A stretch of 64,000 nucleotides of DNA from Variovorax ginsengisoli (lineage in GTDB: Bacteria; Pseudomonadota; Gammaproteobacteria; Burkholderiales; Burkholderiaceae_C): assembly GCF_030486595.1 (NCBI RefSeq), contig NZ_JAUJZH010000007.1:186001-250000 (forward strand), read 5' to 3'. The position numbers and the translations under genes are program-made. Positions 16,248 to 24,086 of the stretch are shown piece by piece. The notes below the pieces were generated by a model. That model was not told the DNA's origin. It did no database searches and saw only the letters and a list, made by a program, of their open reading frames with translations. The first letter of the stretch is position 1, and each line of letters begins with the position of its first letter.

Positions 16248-17189
16248 ATGGGAATCAGCCACTACATCAAGGAAATCGGCCGCGGCGCACGCGGCGCGAA
16301 GCCGCTCGCCCGCGAGCAGGCCGCGGACCTGTTCGGCCAGGTGCTCGACGGCAGCATCACCGACCTCGAGATGGGCGCCTTCTGCCTGGCGATGCGGATC
16401 AAGGGCGAGACGCCCGAGGAACTTGCCGGCTTCCTCGATGCCACCCATGCCCGGCTGGCGCGCTTCCCGGCCGGCGAGCGGCCGCTGGTCGTGCTGCCGA
16501 GCTACAACGGCGCCCGCCGGCTGCCGGTGCTGACGCCGCTGCTGGCGCTGCTGCTGGCGCGCGAGGGGCTGCCGGTGCTGGTGCACGGCGCGGCCACCGA
16601 ATCGACCCGGGTGCTGGCGTCCAGCGTGCTGGCCGCGCTCGAGGTGCCGGCGCTGGCGGCGATCCGCCCGATCGCCGGCGGCGAGGCGGTGTTCGCGCCG
16701 ACCGCGCTGCTGAGCCCCGGGCTCAAGCGCCTGCTCGACGTGCGCCGCGTGGTCGGCCTGCGCAACCCGGGCCACAGCGTGGTCAAGCTGATGCAGCCCG
16801 CCCTCGGCGACTGCGTGGTGATCGGCAGCTACACCCATCCCGAATACGCGCGCTCGATGGCCGCCACCTTCGAGCTCACCGGCATGACCGCGCTGCTGTC
16901 GCGCGGCCTCGAGGGCGAAAGCGCAGCCGACCCGCGCCGCACCGCACAGGTCGACGGCTTCGTGCGCGGGCAGCGCATCGCGCTGCAGGCGCAGCAGCCC
17001 GGCACCCAGGCCGAGGTGCCCGGCCTGCCGAGCGAGATCGACGTCGAGACCACGGCCACCTACACCCGGCGCGTGCTGGCTGGCGAGCTGCCGGTGCCCG
17101 ACGCGCTGGCGCAGCAGGTGGCGCACATCCTTCAATTGGCGCAGCGCGCGCAAGAGACACGCGCAGCCCACACCGCGGAGATCCCATGA
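16248..17189 (+). CDS. ybiB: YbiB/TrpD2-like nucleic-acid-binding protein
   Basis: A 313-residue member of the anthranilate phosphoribosyltransferase-like family. YbiB (TrpD2) of E. coli keeps the NP-II fold, binds nucleic acids and is not a tryptophan enzyme. Here the phosphate-binding loop reads VHGAATES rather than the GTGGD-type loop of TrpD, fitting the YbiB group. Start ATG 16248 gives MGISHYIKEIGRG, the usual family opening; an in-frame ATG at 16227 would add seven residues. GGGACAAT just upstream could be a -10 element. The gene sits between nasA and cobA and overlaps cobA by four bases, so it is co-expressed with nitrate assimilation; why is unknown. Confidence 0.82.
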   Translation: MGISHYIKEIGRGARGAKPLAREQAADLFGQVLDGSITDLEMGAFCLAMRIKGETPEELAGFLDATHARLARFPAGERPLVVLPSYNGARRLPVLTPLLALLLAREGLPVLVHGAATESTRVLASSVLAALEVPALAAIRPIAGGEAVFAPTALLSPGLKRLLDVRRVVGLRNPGHSVVKLMQPALGDCVVIGSYTHPEYARSMAATFELTGMTALLSRGLEGESAADPRRTAQVDGFVRGQRIALQAQQPGTQAEVPGLPSEIDVETTATYTRRVLAGELPVPDALAQQVAHILQLAQRAQETRAAHTAEIP

Positions 17190-17974
17190 GCCATCTTTCC
17201 CTCCAAGGCAGCTGCACCCTGGTGGGCGCCGGTCCCGGCGACCCCGAGCTGCTGACCCTCAAGGCGGTCAAGGCGATCCAGGCCGCGACCGTGCTGCTGG
17301 TCGACGACCTGGTCAACGACGAGATCCTGGCCTATGCCCGCCCCGGCGCCCGCATCGTCCACGTCGGCAAGCGCGGCGGCTGCCGCAGCACGCCGCAAGC
17401 CTTCATCGAGCGGCTGATGATCACCGCGGTGCAGGAAGGCGAGACCGTGGTCCGCCTGAAAGGCGGCGATCCCTTCATCTTCGGCCGCGGCGGCGAGGAG
17501 GTCGAGCACCTGCGCGAGCACGGCATCGAGGTCCGGGTCGTCAACGGCATCACGGCCGGCCTGGCCGCAGTCACGGCGCTGGGCGTGCCCCTGACCCACC
17601 GCGACCATGCCCAGGGCGTGGTGTTCGTCACCGGTCATGCCAAGACCGGCTACGCCGCCGGCGAACACCCGACCGACTGGCGCCAGCTGGCGGCCACCGC
17701 CCGCGACGCCCGCCTCACGCTGGTGATCTACATGGGCGTCGCCGGCGTCGCCCACATCCAGGACGAGCTGCTGCACGGACTGCCCGGCGACACCCCGGTC
17801 GCCGTGATCCAGCACGCCAGCCTGCCGCAGCAGCGCCACATCGCGACCACCCTGGCGCGGCTGCGCGCCGACATCGCGGGCGCGGCCATGGCCAGCCCGT
17901 CGGTGATCGTGGTCGGCGACGTGCTGCGCGGCCTGGCGGCGGCCGGCGTCCCGTCGGCCCGCTTCGGCACCTGA
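17186..17974 (+). CDS. cobA: uroporphyrinogen-III C-methyltransferase
   Basis: A 262-residue SAM-dependent SUMT that makes precorrin-2 from uroporphyrinogen III, the branch point to siroheme, the cofactor of NirB. Motifs include VGAGPGDPELLTLKAVKA (about residues 12-29), VVRLKGGDPFIFGRGGEE and VNGITAGLAAVTALGVPLTHR. It is a stand-alone SUMT without the CysG dehydrogenase/ferrochelatase domain, so those steps must be encoded elsewhere. ATGA overlap with ybiB and position at the end of the nir-nas operon indicate that siroheme supply is co-expressed with nitrite reductase. Confidence 0.95.
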   Translation: MSHLSLQGSCTLVGAGPGDPELLTLKAVKAIQAATVLLVDDLVNDEILAYARPGARIVHVGKRGGCRSTPQAFIERLMITAVQEGETVVRLKGGDPFIFGRGGEEVEHLREHGIEVRVVNGITAGLAAVTALGVPLTHRDHAQGVVFVTGHAKTGYAAGEHPTDWRQLAATARDARLTLVIYMGVAGVAHIQDELLHGLPGDTPVAVIQHASLPQQRHIATTLARLRADIAGAAMASPSVIVVGDVLRGLAAAGVPSARFGT

Positions 17975-17984
17975 GACCGGCCCG

Positions 17985-19223
17985 TTGGACAGCTTCGACG
18001 TCGTCGTCATCGGCGCAGGCGCCGCCGGCCTCTTCTGTGCCGGCGTGGCGGGCCAGCGCGGCCTGAAGGTGCTGCTGCTCGACCATGGCGAGCGCATCGC
18101 CGAGAAGATCCGCATCTCGGGCGGCGGCCGCGCCAACTTCACCAACCGCGACCTCGACGTCCGCGCACCCCAGCGCCACTTCATCGGCGACAACCCGAAC
18201 TTCTGCCGCTCCGCGCTGTCGCGCTACACGCCGCAGCAGTTCATCGCGCTGGTCCAGCGCCACGGCATCGCCTTCCACGAGAAGCACAAGGGCCAGCTGT
18301 TCTGCGACGGCCCGTCGCAGCAGATCATCGACATGCTGCTGGCCGAATGCGCGGCCGGCGGCGTGACCCACTGGCAACCCTGCAGCGTCGGCGCCGTCTC
18401 GTGGTCGGACGACGGCGGCTATGCGATCCAGACCGGCCGCGGCGCCGTGCGCACGCCCCGCCTGGTGGTCGCGACCGGGGGCCTCTCGATCCCGCAGATC
18501 GGCGCCAGCGACTTCGGCTACCGGATCGCCACCCAGTTCGGCCTGCGCGTCATCACGCCGCGGCCGGCGCTGGTGCCGCTGACCTTCGGCGGCGAGGCCT
18601 GGGAACCGTATGCGGGGCTGGCCGGGCTGGCGCTGCCGGTGCAGATCGAGACCGGCAGCAAGAAGGAGCGCATGGCGTTCCATGAAGACCTGCTGTTCAC
18701 CCACCGCGGCCTGTCGGGTCCTGCGGTGCTGCAGATCTCGAGCTACTGGAAGCCCGGCGCGCCCCTGACCCTCGACTTCGCGCCCGGCACCGACGTCGCG
18801 GCGGCGCTGTCCGAGGCCAAGCAGCGCTCCCGCAAGCGGATCGGCAACGAGCTGGCGGCCTGGGTGCCGTCCCGGCTGGCCGACGCCTGGGTCGGCCAGG
18901 ACGCCGCCCTGCAGCGCCCGATCAACGAGGCCGCCGACCGGGCGCTGGCGGCGCTGGCCGAGCGCATCGCGCGCTGGCAGATCACGCCCAGCGGCACCGA
19001 GGGCTACAAGAAGGCCGAGGTCACGGCCGGCGGCGTCGACACCCGCGACCTGTCCTCCCAGACCCTCGAATCGAAGCAGCCGGGACTCTATTTCATCGGC
19101 GAGGTGGTCGATGTCACGGGCTGGCTCGGCGGCTACAACTTCCAGTGGGCCTGGGCCAGTGCGCACGCCTGCGCCCAGGCGCTGGTGGCGCAACCCAAAG
19201 CTGACGCTATAATGTCGGGCTAA
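17985..19223 (+). CDS. HI0933/YhiN-family flavoprotein
   Basis: A 412-residue NAD(P)/FAD-dependent oxidoreductase of the HI0933-like (BaiN/YhiN) family. A Rossmann FAD motif VIGAGAAGLFCAGVAG (about residues 8-23) is followed by the family motif RISGGGRANFTN (about 43-54). TAGGV...TRDLSSQTLESK and GEVVDVTGWLGGYNFQWAWASA close the FAD site. The start is a TTG at 17985, because no ATG lies between the cobA stop and the FAD motif. The physiological substrate of the family is not established. The gene follows cobA after 10 bases and may read through from the nitrate operon. The rpsU promoter lies within its last codons. Confidence 0.88.
   Translation: MDSFDVVVIGAGAAGLFCAGVAGQRGLKVLLLDHGERIAEKIRISGGGRANFTNRDLDVRAPQRHFIGDNPNFCRSALSRYTPQQFIALVQRHGIAFHEKHKGQLFCDGPSQQIIDMLLAECAAGGVTHWQPCSVGAVSWSDDGGYAIQTGRGAVRTPRLVVATGGLSIPQIGASDFGYRIATQFGLRVITPRPALVPLTFGGEAWEPYAGLAGLALPVQIETGSKKERMAFHEDLLFTHRGLSGPAVLQISSYWKPGAPLTLDFAPGTDVAAALSEAKQRSRKRIGNELAAWVPSRLADAWVGQDAALQRPINEAADRALAALAERIARWQITPSGTEGYKKAEVTAGGVDTRDLSSQTLESKQPGLYFIGEVVDVTGWLGGYNFQWAWASAHACAQALVAQPKADAIMSG
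19208..19213 (+). promoter_or_regulatory. -10 element of the rpsU promoter
   Basis: A perfect TATAAT lies inside the last codons of the flavoprotein gene, about 109 bases before rpsU. No convincing -35 hexamer is seen at 17 bases, so the call rests on the perfect -10 and its location before a ribosomal protein gene. Confidence 0.5.
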
Positions 19224-19321
19224 CTTCGGCCTCCCCTCAACGGCCCACCCCATTTTTCAGTTGAGGAACCCCGGCCCGGGGCCTCGATCTCCCCAGGCCA
19301 AATGAACCAACCGATTCCTAA

Positions 19322-19534
19322 ATGACCACCATCCGCGTAAAAGAAAACGAGCCCTTCGACGTCGCACTGCGCCGCTTCAAGCGCACCATCGAAAAGCTCG
19401 GCCTGCTGACCGACCTGCGTGCCCGCGAGTTCTACGAAAAGCCGACCGCCGAGCGCAAGCGCAAGAAGGCCGCGGCCGTCAAGCGCCACTACAAGCGCGT
19501 GCGCAGCATGCAGCTCCCCAAGAAGCTGTACTAA
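19322..19534 (+). CDS. rpsU: 30S ribosomal protein S21
   Basis: A 70-residue basic protein of the small ribosomal subunit, near the anti-Shine-Dalgarno region of 16S rRNA. The sequence opens [20 protein letters not shown] and has a basic C-terminal tail ([16 protein letters not shown]), both typical of S21, and the length is that of the family. It is followed by a strong intrinsic terminator at 19583-19620 and then yqeY, the rpsU-yqeY order common in proteobacteria. Confidence 0.97.
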
Positions 19535-19582
19535 GCACCCGCAGCGTTGGCCACAGGCCACCGCCCGGTTCAATCCGGATCG

Positions 19583-19620
19583 AGCCGCGCCAGGGACACC
19601 CTGCCGCGGCTTTTGTTTGT
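19583..19620 (+). terminator. intrinsic terminator after rpsU
   Basis: AGCCGCG pairs with CGCGGCT; inside it, past one C-C mismatch, CAGGG pairs with CCCTG around an ACA loop. The structure is followed by TTTTGTTTGT. It separates rpsU from yqeY and would let S21 be made in excess of YqeY. Confidence 0.85.
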
Positions 19621-19643
19621 CGCTCCATCAAAGAAAGCCAGCC

Positions 19644-20093
19644 ATGAGCCTCAAGAACCAGATCACCGAAGACATGAAGACCGCGATGCGCGCCAAGGAC
19701 GCCGAGCGCCTGGGCACCATCCGCCTGCTGCTCGCCGCCCTCAAGCAGAAGGAAGTCGACGAGCGCATCGAACTCGATGACGCGATGGTGGTCGCGATCG
19801 TCGACAAGCTGGTCAAGCAGCGCAAGGACTCGGTCGCCGCCTTCACCCAGGGCGGCCGCACCGACCTGGCCGACAAGGAAGCGGCCGAGATCAAGGTGCT
19901 CGAGGTCTACCTGCCGCAGCGCATGAGCGCCGACGAGGTGGCGGTCGAGGTCCGGGCGATCGTCGCCGAACTCGGCGCCAAGGGCCCGGGCGACATGGGC
20001 AAGGTGATGGGCGCGGTCAAGGCCAGGCTGGCCGGCAAGGCCGACATGGGCCAGGTCAGCGCCGCCGTCAAGGCGGCACTGGCCAGCGCCTGA
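19644..20093 (+). CDS. yqeY: GatB/YqeY-domain protein
   Basis: A 149-residue protein matching the YqeY family, which resembles the C-terminal tRNA-binding tail domain of GatB. Helical N-terminal segments (EDMKTAMRAKDAERLGTIRLLLAALKQ) and the EIKVLEVYLPQRM motif are characteristic. The C-terminal part has GDMGKVMGAVKARLAGKADM, as in GatB. Its exact role is not established; involvement in tRNA amidation or translation is inferred from the GatB likeness. The ATG at 19644 has AAGAAAG upstream, and the NUDIX gene begins two bases after the stop. Confidence 0.9.
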   Translation: MSLKNQITEDMKTAMRAKDAERLGTIRLLLAALKQKEVDERIELDDAMVVAIVDKLVKQRKDSVAAFTQGGRTDLADKEAAEIKVLEVYLPQRMSADEVAVEVRAIVAELGAKGPGDMGKVMGAVKARLAGKADMGQVSAAVKAALASA

Positions 20094-20095
20094 GC

Positions 20096-20548
20096 ATGAA
20101 GTCGCGCCCGGTCCTCAAGGCCTGCGCCTGCCTGGTCGACGCCCGGGGCCGGCTGCTGGTGTTCCACCATCCCGAGGACCGCGGCATGCAGCTGCCCAAG
20201 GGCACGATCGAGCCCGGCGAAGCGCCCGAGGACGCGGTGCGGCGCGAACTGCTGGAAGAGTCGGGGGTCGACTACGCGGGGCCGCTGGAGCCGCTGGGCA
20301 CCATCGACCGCTACTGCGAGGCCGGCGTCGAAGGCAACAAGCACCGCCATCCGCAGTTGTGGCACCTGTTCCTGATGCGCATCGAACACCCGCTGCCCGA
20401 AACCTTCGACCATGTCGCCATGGGAAGTCCGGAAGAAGACGGGTTGGTGTTCAGCTTCAGCTGGCTGACGCCGGACGCGTCGCTGGAGAACTTCGCCGCG
20501 CCCTACGTCCGGGTGATCGAAAAAGTCCGCGCCGCGCTCGCCGCCTGA
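20096..20548 (+). CDS. NUDIX hydrolase
   Basis: A 150-residue cytoplasmic pyrophosphohydrolase. The NUDIX box spans about residues 38-60: GTIEPGE, then AVRRELLEESG, which fits GX5EX7REUXEEXGU and supplies the Mg-binding glutamates. The protein otherwise consists of the single fold. The substrate (nucleotide diphosphate derivative, capped RNA or sugar nucleotide) cannot be told. It starts two bases after yqeY and ends 20 bases from the convergent amt stop; a short GC-rich palindrome fills the gap. Confidence 0.88.
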   Translation: MKSRPVLKACACLVDARGRLLVFHHPEDRGMQLPKGTIEPGEAPEDAVRRELLEESGVDYAGPLEPLGTIDRYCEAGVEGNKHRHPQLWHLFLMRIEHPLPETFDHVAMGSPEEDGLVFSFSWLTPDASLENFAAPYVRVIEKVRAALAA

Positions 20549-20568
20549 GCGCCGGCCCGGGCGCCGTT

Positions 20569-21771
20569 CTACCAGTTGGCTTCGCGCTCCGGGGTGGCCG
20601 AGATGTGGTGGATCGACAGGTCGGCGCCGTCGTACTCCTCCTCCTGCGACAGCCGCAGCCCCAGCGTGGCCTGCAGCACGCCGTAGACCGCTGCGCCGGC
20701 GACCAGCGCCCAGGCGACCCCGATCGCTACCCCGACCAGCTGGGCCCAGAGGTTCACCCCGCCGATGCCGCCGAGCGCCCGGCTGCCGAAGATCCCGGCC
20801 GCGATGCCGCCCCAGGTTCCGCAGAGGCCGTGCAGCGGCCAGACGCCGAGCACGTCGTCGATCTTCCACTTGTTCTGCGTCAGGGTGAACATCTTCACGA
20901 AGATCGCGCCGGCCACGCCTCCCACCACCAGCGCGCCGATCGGGTGCATCAGGTCGGAGCCGGCGCAGACCGCCACCAGGCCCGCCAGCGGCCCGTTGTA
21001 GACGAAGCCGGGGTCGTTCCTGCCCAACGCCAGCGCCACCAGCGTGCCGCCGACCATCGCCATCAGCGAATTGACCGCCACCAGGCCCGAGATCTTGTCG
21101 ATCGTCTGGGCGCTCATCACGTTGAAGCCGAACCAGCCCACGCACAGGACCCAGGCGCCGAGGGCCAGGAACGGGATGTTGGAGGGCGGGTGCGCGCTCA
21201 GCGAGCCGTCGCCCCGGTAGCGGTTGCGGCGCGCCCCCAGCAGCAGCACCGCCGGCAGCGCCAGCCAGCCGCCCATCGCATGGACCACCACCGAGCCGGC
21301 GAAGTCGTGGAACTCGTTGCCCGTGACCCGGGCCAGCCAGTCCTGGATGCCGAAGGCCCGGTTCCAGGCGATGCCCTCGTAGAGCGGATACACCAGGCCC
21401 ACGATGACGGCCGTGGCGATCAGCTGCGGCCAGAACTTCGCGCGCTCCGCGATGCCGCCCGAGATGATGGCCGGGATCGCCGCGGCGAAGGTGAGCAGGA
21501 AGAAGAAGCGCACCAGCTCGAAACCGCTGCCGGCCGCCAGTTGCTCGGCGCCGACGAAGAAGTGCGTGCCGTAGGCGACGCCGAAGCCGACCAGGAAATA
21601 GACGATGGTCGAGACCGAGAAGTCGACCAGGATCTTGACCAGCGCATTGACCTGGTTCTTCTTGCGAACGGTGCCGAGTTCGAGAAAGGCAAAACCCGCA
21701 TGCATCGACAACACCATGATGGCGCCAAGGAGAAGAAAGAGCGCGTTCGTGCCCCGAGTGAGTGCATCCAT
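20569..21771 (-). CDS. amt: ammonium transporter Amt
   Basis: A 400-residue inner-membrane Amt/Rh channel with about 11 hydrophobic segments. Family signatures include DFAGSVVVHAMGGWLALP (the conserved D-x-A-G-S-x-V-H with pore histidine) and the second histidine in LGVWPLHGLCGTWGG. The ATG at 21771 gives the standard MDALTRGTNALFLLLGA start; an in-frame ATG 30 codons upstream would add a polar tail and place the RpoN promoter inside the gene, so it is rejected. No glnK lies beside it. A sigma-54 promoter 75 bases upstream indicates nitrogen-limitation control like the nitrate genes. Confidence 0.94.
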   Translation of the reverse strand: MDALTRGTNALFLLLGAIMVLSMHAGFAFLELGTVRKKNQVNALVKILVDFSVSTIVYFLVGFGVAYGTHFFVGAEQLAAGSGFELVRFFFLLTFAAAIPAIISGGIAERAKFWPQLIATAVIVGLVYPLYEGIAWNRAFGIQDWLARVTGNEFHDFAGSVVVHAMGGWLALPAVLLLGARRNRYRGDGSLSAHPPSNIPFLALGAWVLCVGWFGFNVMSAQTIDKISGLVAVNSLMAMVGGTLVALALGRNDPGFVYNGPLAGLVAVCAGSDLMHPIGALVVGGVAGAIFVKMFTLTQNKWKIDDVLGVWPLHGLCGTWGGIAAGIFGSRALGGIGGVNLWAQLVGVAIGVAWALVAGAAVYGVLQATLGLRLSQEEEYDGADLSIHHISATPEREANW

Positions 21772-21845
21772 TGGAGATTGGCTTTGATATTTGCTTGAAG
21801 ATGGTGCGTCGACGCCGGATGGCCCGGCTGACGCACCGATCGAAA

Positions 21846-21860
21846 GCAAAAATGGTGCCA
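21846..21860 (-). promoter_or_regulatory. sigma-54 promoter of amt
   Basis: On the minus strand the bases read TGGCACCATTTTTGC, a full -24/-12 match with 10 bases between GG and GC. Transcription would start near 21834, leaving a leader of about 60 bases. No hexaloop ANTAR hairpin was recognised in that leader, so amt appears to be controlled only at initiation. Confidence 0.85.
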
Positions 21861-21946
21861 AAACGCTTCAGGACGGTGCTTTTCGGTCCATGTCGCTGCA
21901 TGGCGCACCGAAACGGACTTCGGCGGTCGGCGCCCCAGGCCGGCGA

Positions 21947-22348
21947 TCAGGCGAACGGATTCACCAGGCCGACACCGAAGGACTCGAAATCGCCGACGTT
22001 GCGGGTCACGACCTTCAGGCCATGGCGCAGGGCGGTGGCCGCGATCATCGCGTCTTCGTAGTGGGGGTCCGAGCGCCGATGCATCAGCCGGGCCCATATC
22101 CTGAAGGTCTGGGCATCCATCGGCAGACTGTTGTAGGTGGCTGCCACCTGGTCGGCCCAGTGCTCGATCTCGGCCGCCTTGACCGTATCCTGCTCTCGCG
22201 TCAGTTCGATCCCGGCCTGGATCTCGCCCAGGGTGACTGCGGACAGATGCAGATCGCTGTCGTCGACCGCCTGCAGCCAGGCCAGCACCGCACCATGGGG
22301 GCGCGGGCGCCGCAGTTCCGAAATCACATTGGTGTCGAGCAAGTACAT
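21947..22348 (-). CDS. vapC: PIN-domain toxin, VapC/FitB type
   Basis: A 133-residue PIN-domain ribonuclease, the toxin of a type II toxin-antitoxin pair. The acidic metal ligands are visible at D5 (LLDTNV), E42 (GEIQAG), D99 (YEDAMIAATA) and D120, with N117 in TRNVGDF. Length and fold match FitB/VapC toxins, which cleave RNA. The gene begins 6 bases after the antitoxin stop, so translation is probably coupled. The RNA target is unknown. It lies between amt and pmbA. Confidence 0.9.
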   Translation of the reverse strand: MYLLDTNVISELRRPRPHGAVLAWLQAVDDSDLHLSAVTLGEIQAGIELTREQDTVKAAEIEHWADQVAATYNSLPMDAQTFRIWARLMHRRSDPHYEDAMIAATALRHGLKVVTRNVGDFESFGVGLVNPFA

Positions 22349-22354
22349 TCGGCG

Positions 22355-22612
22355 TCAGTCGAGCGGCTCGGCCCGGCGCCGCCGCGCCCCGCCCCTCCGG
22401 GGCACCAGGCTATCCGTGCGGGCGGCATCGGACATCAGCAGCGCTTTCAGGGACGGCCTGGCGGCCGCCTGAAGCCGCTTCCATTCGGCCGCCGGCACCA
22501 GAACCGCGGCCTCCGCACCCCGGCGTGTCACCAACTGAGGCCCCTCCGCGAGGCAGGCGTCAAGGAACTCGCTGAAGCGTGCCTTGGCATCTTGAACTGG
22601 CCATGACTTCAT
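22355..22612 (-). CDS. Phd/YefM-type antitoxin
   Basis: An 85-residue antitoxin partner of the PIN toxin. The N-terminus (WPVQDAKARFSEFLDACLAEG) followed by QLVTRRGAEAAVLV is the Phd/YefM DNA-binding fold. The C-terminal half is basic and would wrap the toxin. Antitoxins of this class bind an operator over their own promoter; a 22-base palindrome 13 bases upstream (22626-22647) is a good candidate. The pairing of a Phd-type antitoxin with a PIN toxin is common in proteobacteria. Confidence 0.88.
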   Translation of the reverse strand: MKSWPVQDAKARFSEFLDACLAEGPQLVTRRGAEAAVLVPAAEWKRLQAAARPSLKALLMSDAARTDSLVPRRGGARRRRAEPLD

Positions 22613-22625
22613 CGCGACCTCCTTC

Positions 22626-22647
22626 AGACTAGTCAGATGACCAGTCT
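22626..22647. promoter_or_regulatory. palindromic operator of the toxin-antitoxin operon
   Basis: AGACTaGTCA and TGACcAGTCT form a 22-base inverted repeat around a GA centre, with a single mismatched pair. It lies 13 bases before the antitoxin start, in the only gap between the antitoxin gene and the end of pmbA. This is the expected place for autorepression by the antitoxin or the toxin-antitoxin complex. Confidence 0.7.
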
Positions 22648-22657
22648 AACGACAATC

Positions 22658-24028
22658 TCATGCCCCCGCGACCTTCATGCGATTGACCAGCAGGGAACCC
22701 GTCGTCTTCGCCCCATAGTTGTACGCATCCGCGCCCACCGCCTCGATGCCCATCAGCATGTCCTTGAGGTTGCCGGCGATCGTGATCTCCTGCACCGGGA
22801 ACGCGATCCGGCCCTTCTCGACCCAGAAGCCGCTGGCGCCGCGCGAATAGTCGCCCGTCACGTAGTTGACGCCCTGCCCCATCAACTCGATCACCAGCAG
22901 GCCGGTGCCCAGCTTCTCGAGCATGGCATCGAGGTCATCGGCCTTCTTCGTCAGGCGGGAGGTCAGCGTGAGGTTGTGCGAGCCGCCGGCGTTGCCGGTG
23001 GTCTTCATGCCCAGCTTGCGCGCCGAGTAGGTGCTGAGGAAATAGCCTTCGAGCCGTCCGGCGTCGACCACCTTGCGCTTGCGCGTCACGACGCCCTCGT
23101 CGTCGAAGGGCGAGCTGCCCTTGCCGCGCAGCAGATGCGGGTCTTCGACCACGTCGATGTGCTTGGGCAGCACCTTCTTGCCGAGCGAATCGAGCAGGAA
23201 GGTGCTTTTGCGATACAGCGCACCGCCGCTGGTGGCCTGCACCAGCCCGCCCAGCAGTCCGGCCGCCAGCGGCGACTCGAACAGCACCGGGCATTCGGTG
23301 GTCTTGATCTTGCGCGACTTGAGGCGGCTCAGGGCCCGCTCGGCGGCATAGCGGCCCACGGCCACCGGGCTCGCCAGCTCGTCGGCCGAGCGCATCGAGC
23401 TGTACCAGGCGTCGCGCTGCATGTCGTCGCCCTTGCCGGCGATCGGCGCCACCGAGATCGAATGGCGCGAGCTGGCATAGCCGCCGCGGAAGCCGCGGGT
23501 GTGGGCGCTGAAGAAATGGCTTTGCTGCGCCGAGACCCCGGCACCTTCGCTGTTGGTGATGCGCTTGTCGGTCGACAGGGCCGCGGCCTCGCACTCCAGC
23601 GCCAGCTGGGCGGCCTGTTCGCTCGTGACGTCCCAGGGGTGGAACAGGTCGAGGTCCGGCTGCTCCTTGGCGATATCAGCCTCGTCGGGCAGGCCGCTGA
23701 CCGGGTCCTCGGCCGTGAAGCGGGCGATGTCGTAGGCCGCCTGCACGGTCTGGGCGATCGCCGCCTCGGAGAAGTCGGAGGTGCTGGCATTGCCGCGGCG
23801 GTGGCCCACGTAGACCGTGACGCCGAGCGACTTGTCGCGGTTGCGCTCGACGTTTTCGAGCTCGCCCTTGCGCACCGAGACGCTCAGGCCGCAGCCCTCG
23901 GACGCCTCCGCGCCGGCATCGGTCGCTCCGAGCTTCTTGGCATGGGCCAAGGCCGAATCGACCAGGTTTTCGAAGAAAGGACGGCTGTAGGCGAAGCCGG
24001 AGTCGGCGCGCGAGGAAGATGTGGTCAT
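22658..24028 (-). CDS. pmbA: PmbA/TldE-family metalloprotease subunit
   Basis: A 456-residue member of the TldD/PmbA (TldE) family. TldD and TldE form a heteromeric zinc protease that matures peptide antibiotics such as microcin B17 and processes CcdA in E. coli; the TldE subunit lacks the zinc site. The N-terminus has SVRKGELENVERNRDKSLGVTVYVG and the C-terminus SRGASGFWVEKGRIAFPVQEITIAGNL, both PmbA-like, and no HExxxH-type zinc motif was found. ATG 24028 was preferred over an in-frame ATG 25 codons upstream, which would run towards darP. tldD is not in the window. Confidence 0.93.
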   Translation of the reverse strand: MTTSSSRADSGFAYSRPFFENLVDSALAHAKKLGATDAGAEASEGCGLSVSVRKGELENVERNRDKSLGVTVYVGHRRGNASTSDFSEAAIAQTVQAAYDIARFTAEDPVSGLPDEADIAKEQPDLDLFHPWDVTSEQAAQLALECEAAALSTDKRITNSEGAGVSAQQSHFFSAHTRGFRGGYASSRHSISVAPIAGKGDDMQRDAWYSSMRSADELASPVAVGRYAAERALSRLKSRKIKTTECPVLFESPLAAGLLGGLVQATSGGALYRKSTFLLDSLGKKVLPKHIDVVEDPHLLRGKGSSPFDDEGVVTRKRKVVDAGRLEGYFLSTYSARKLGMKTTGNAGGSHNLTLTSRLTKKADDLDAMLEKLGTGLLVIELMGQGVNYVTGDYSRGASGFWVEKGRIAFPVQEITIAGNLKDMLMGIEAVGADAYNYGAKTTGSLLVNRMKVAGA

Positions 24029-24086
24029 GTGTTGGCTATGATACTTGCGCCCCCTGTTCCCGATGGTGCGGCCAACGATTGCATCT

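Noticed and set aside
12960..17171. A 1403-codon open frame antisense to nirD-nasA-ybiB
   Set aside because: It mirrors well-identified genes on the plus strand and has the Arg/Ala/His-rich composition typical of antisense frames in high-GC DNA; it contains no recognisable domain.
21772..21861. Thirty-codon N-terminal extension of amt
   Set aside because: It would place the -24/-12 promoter inside the coding region and adds a polar segment absent from known Amt starts.
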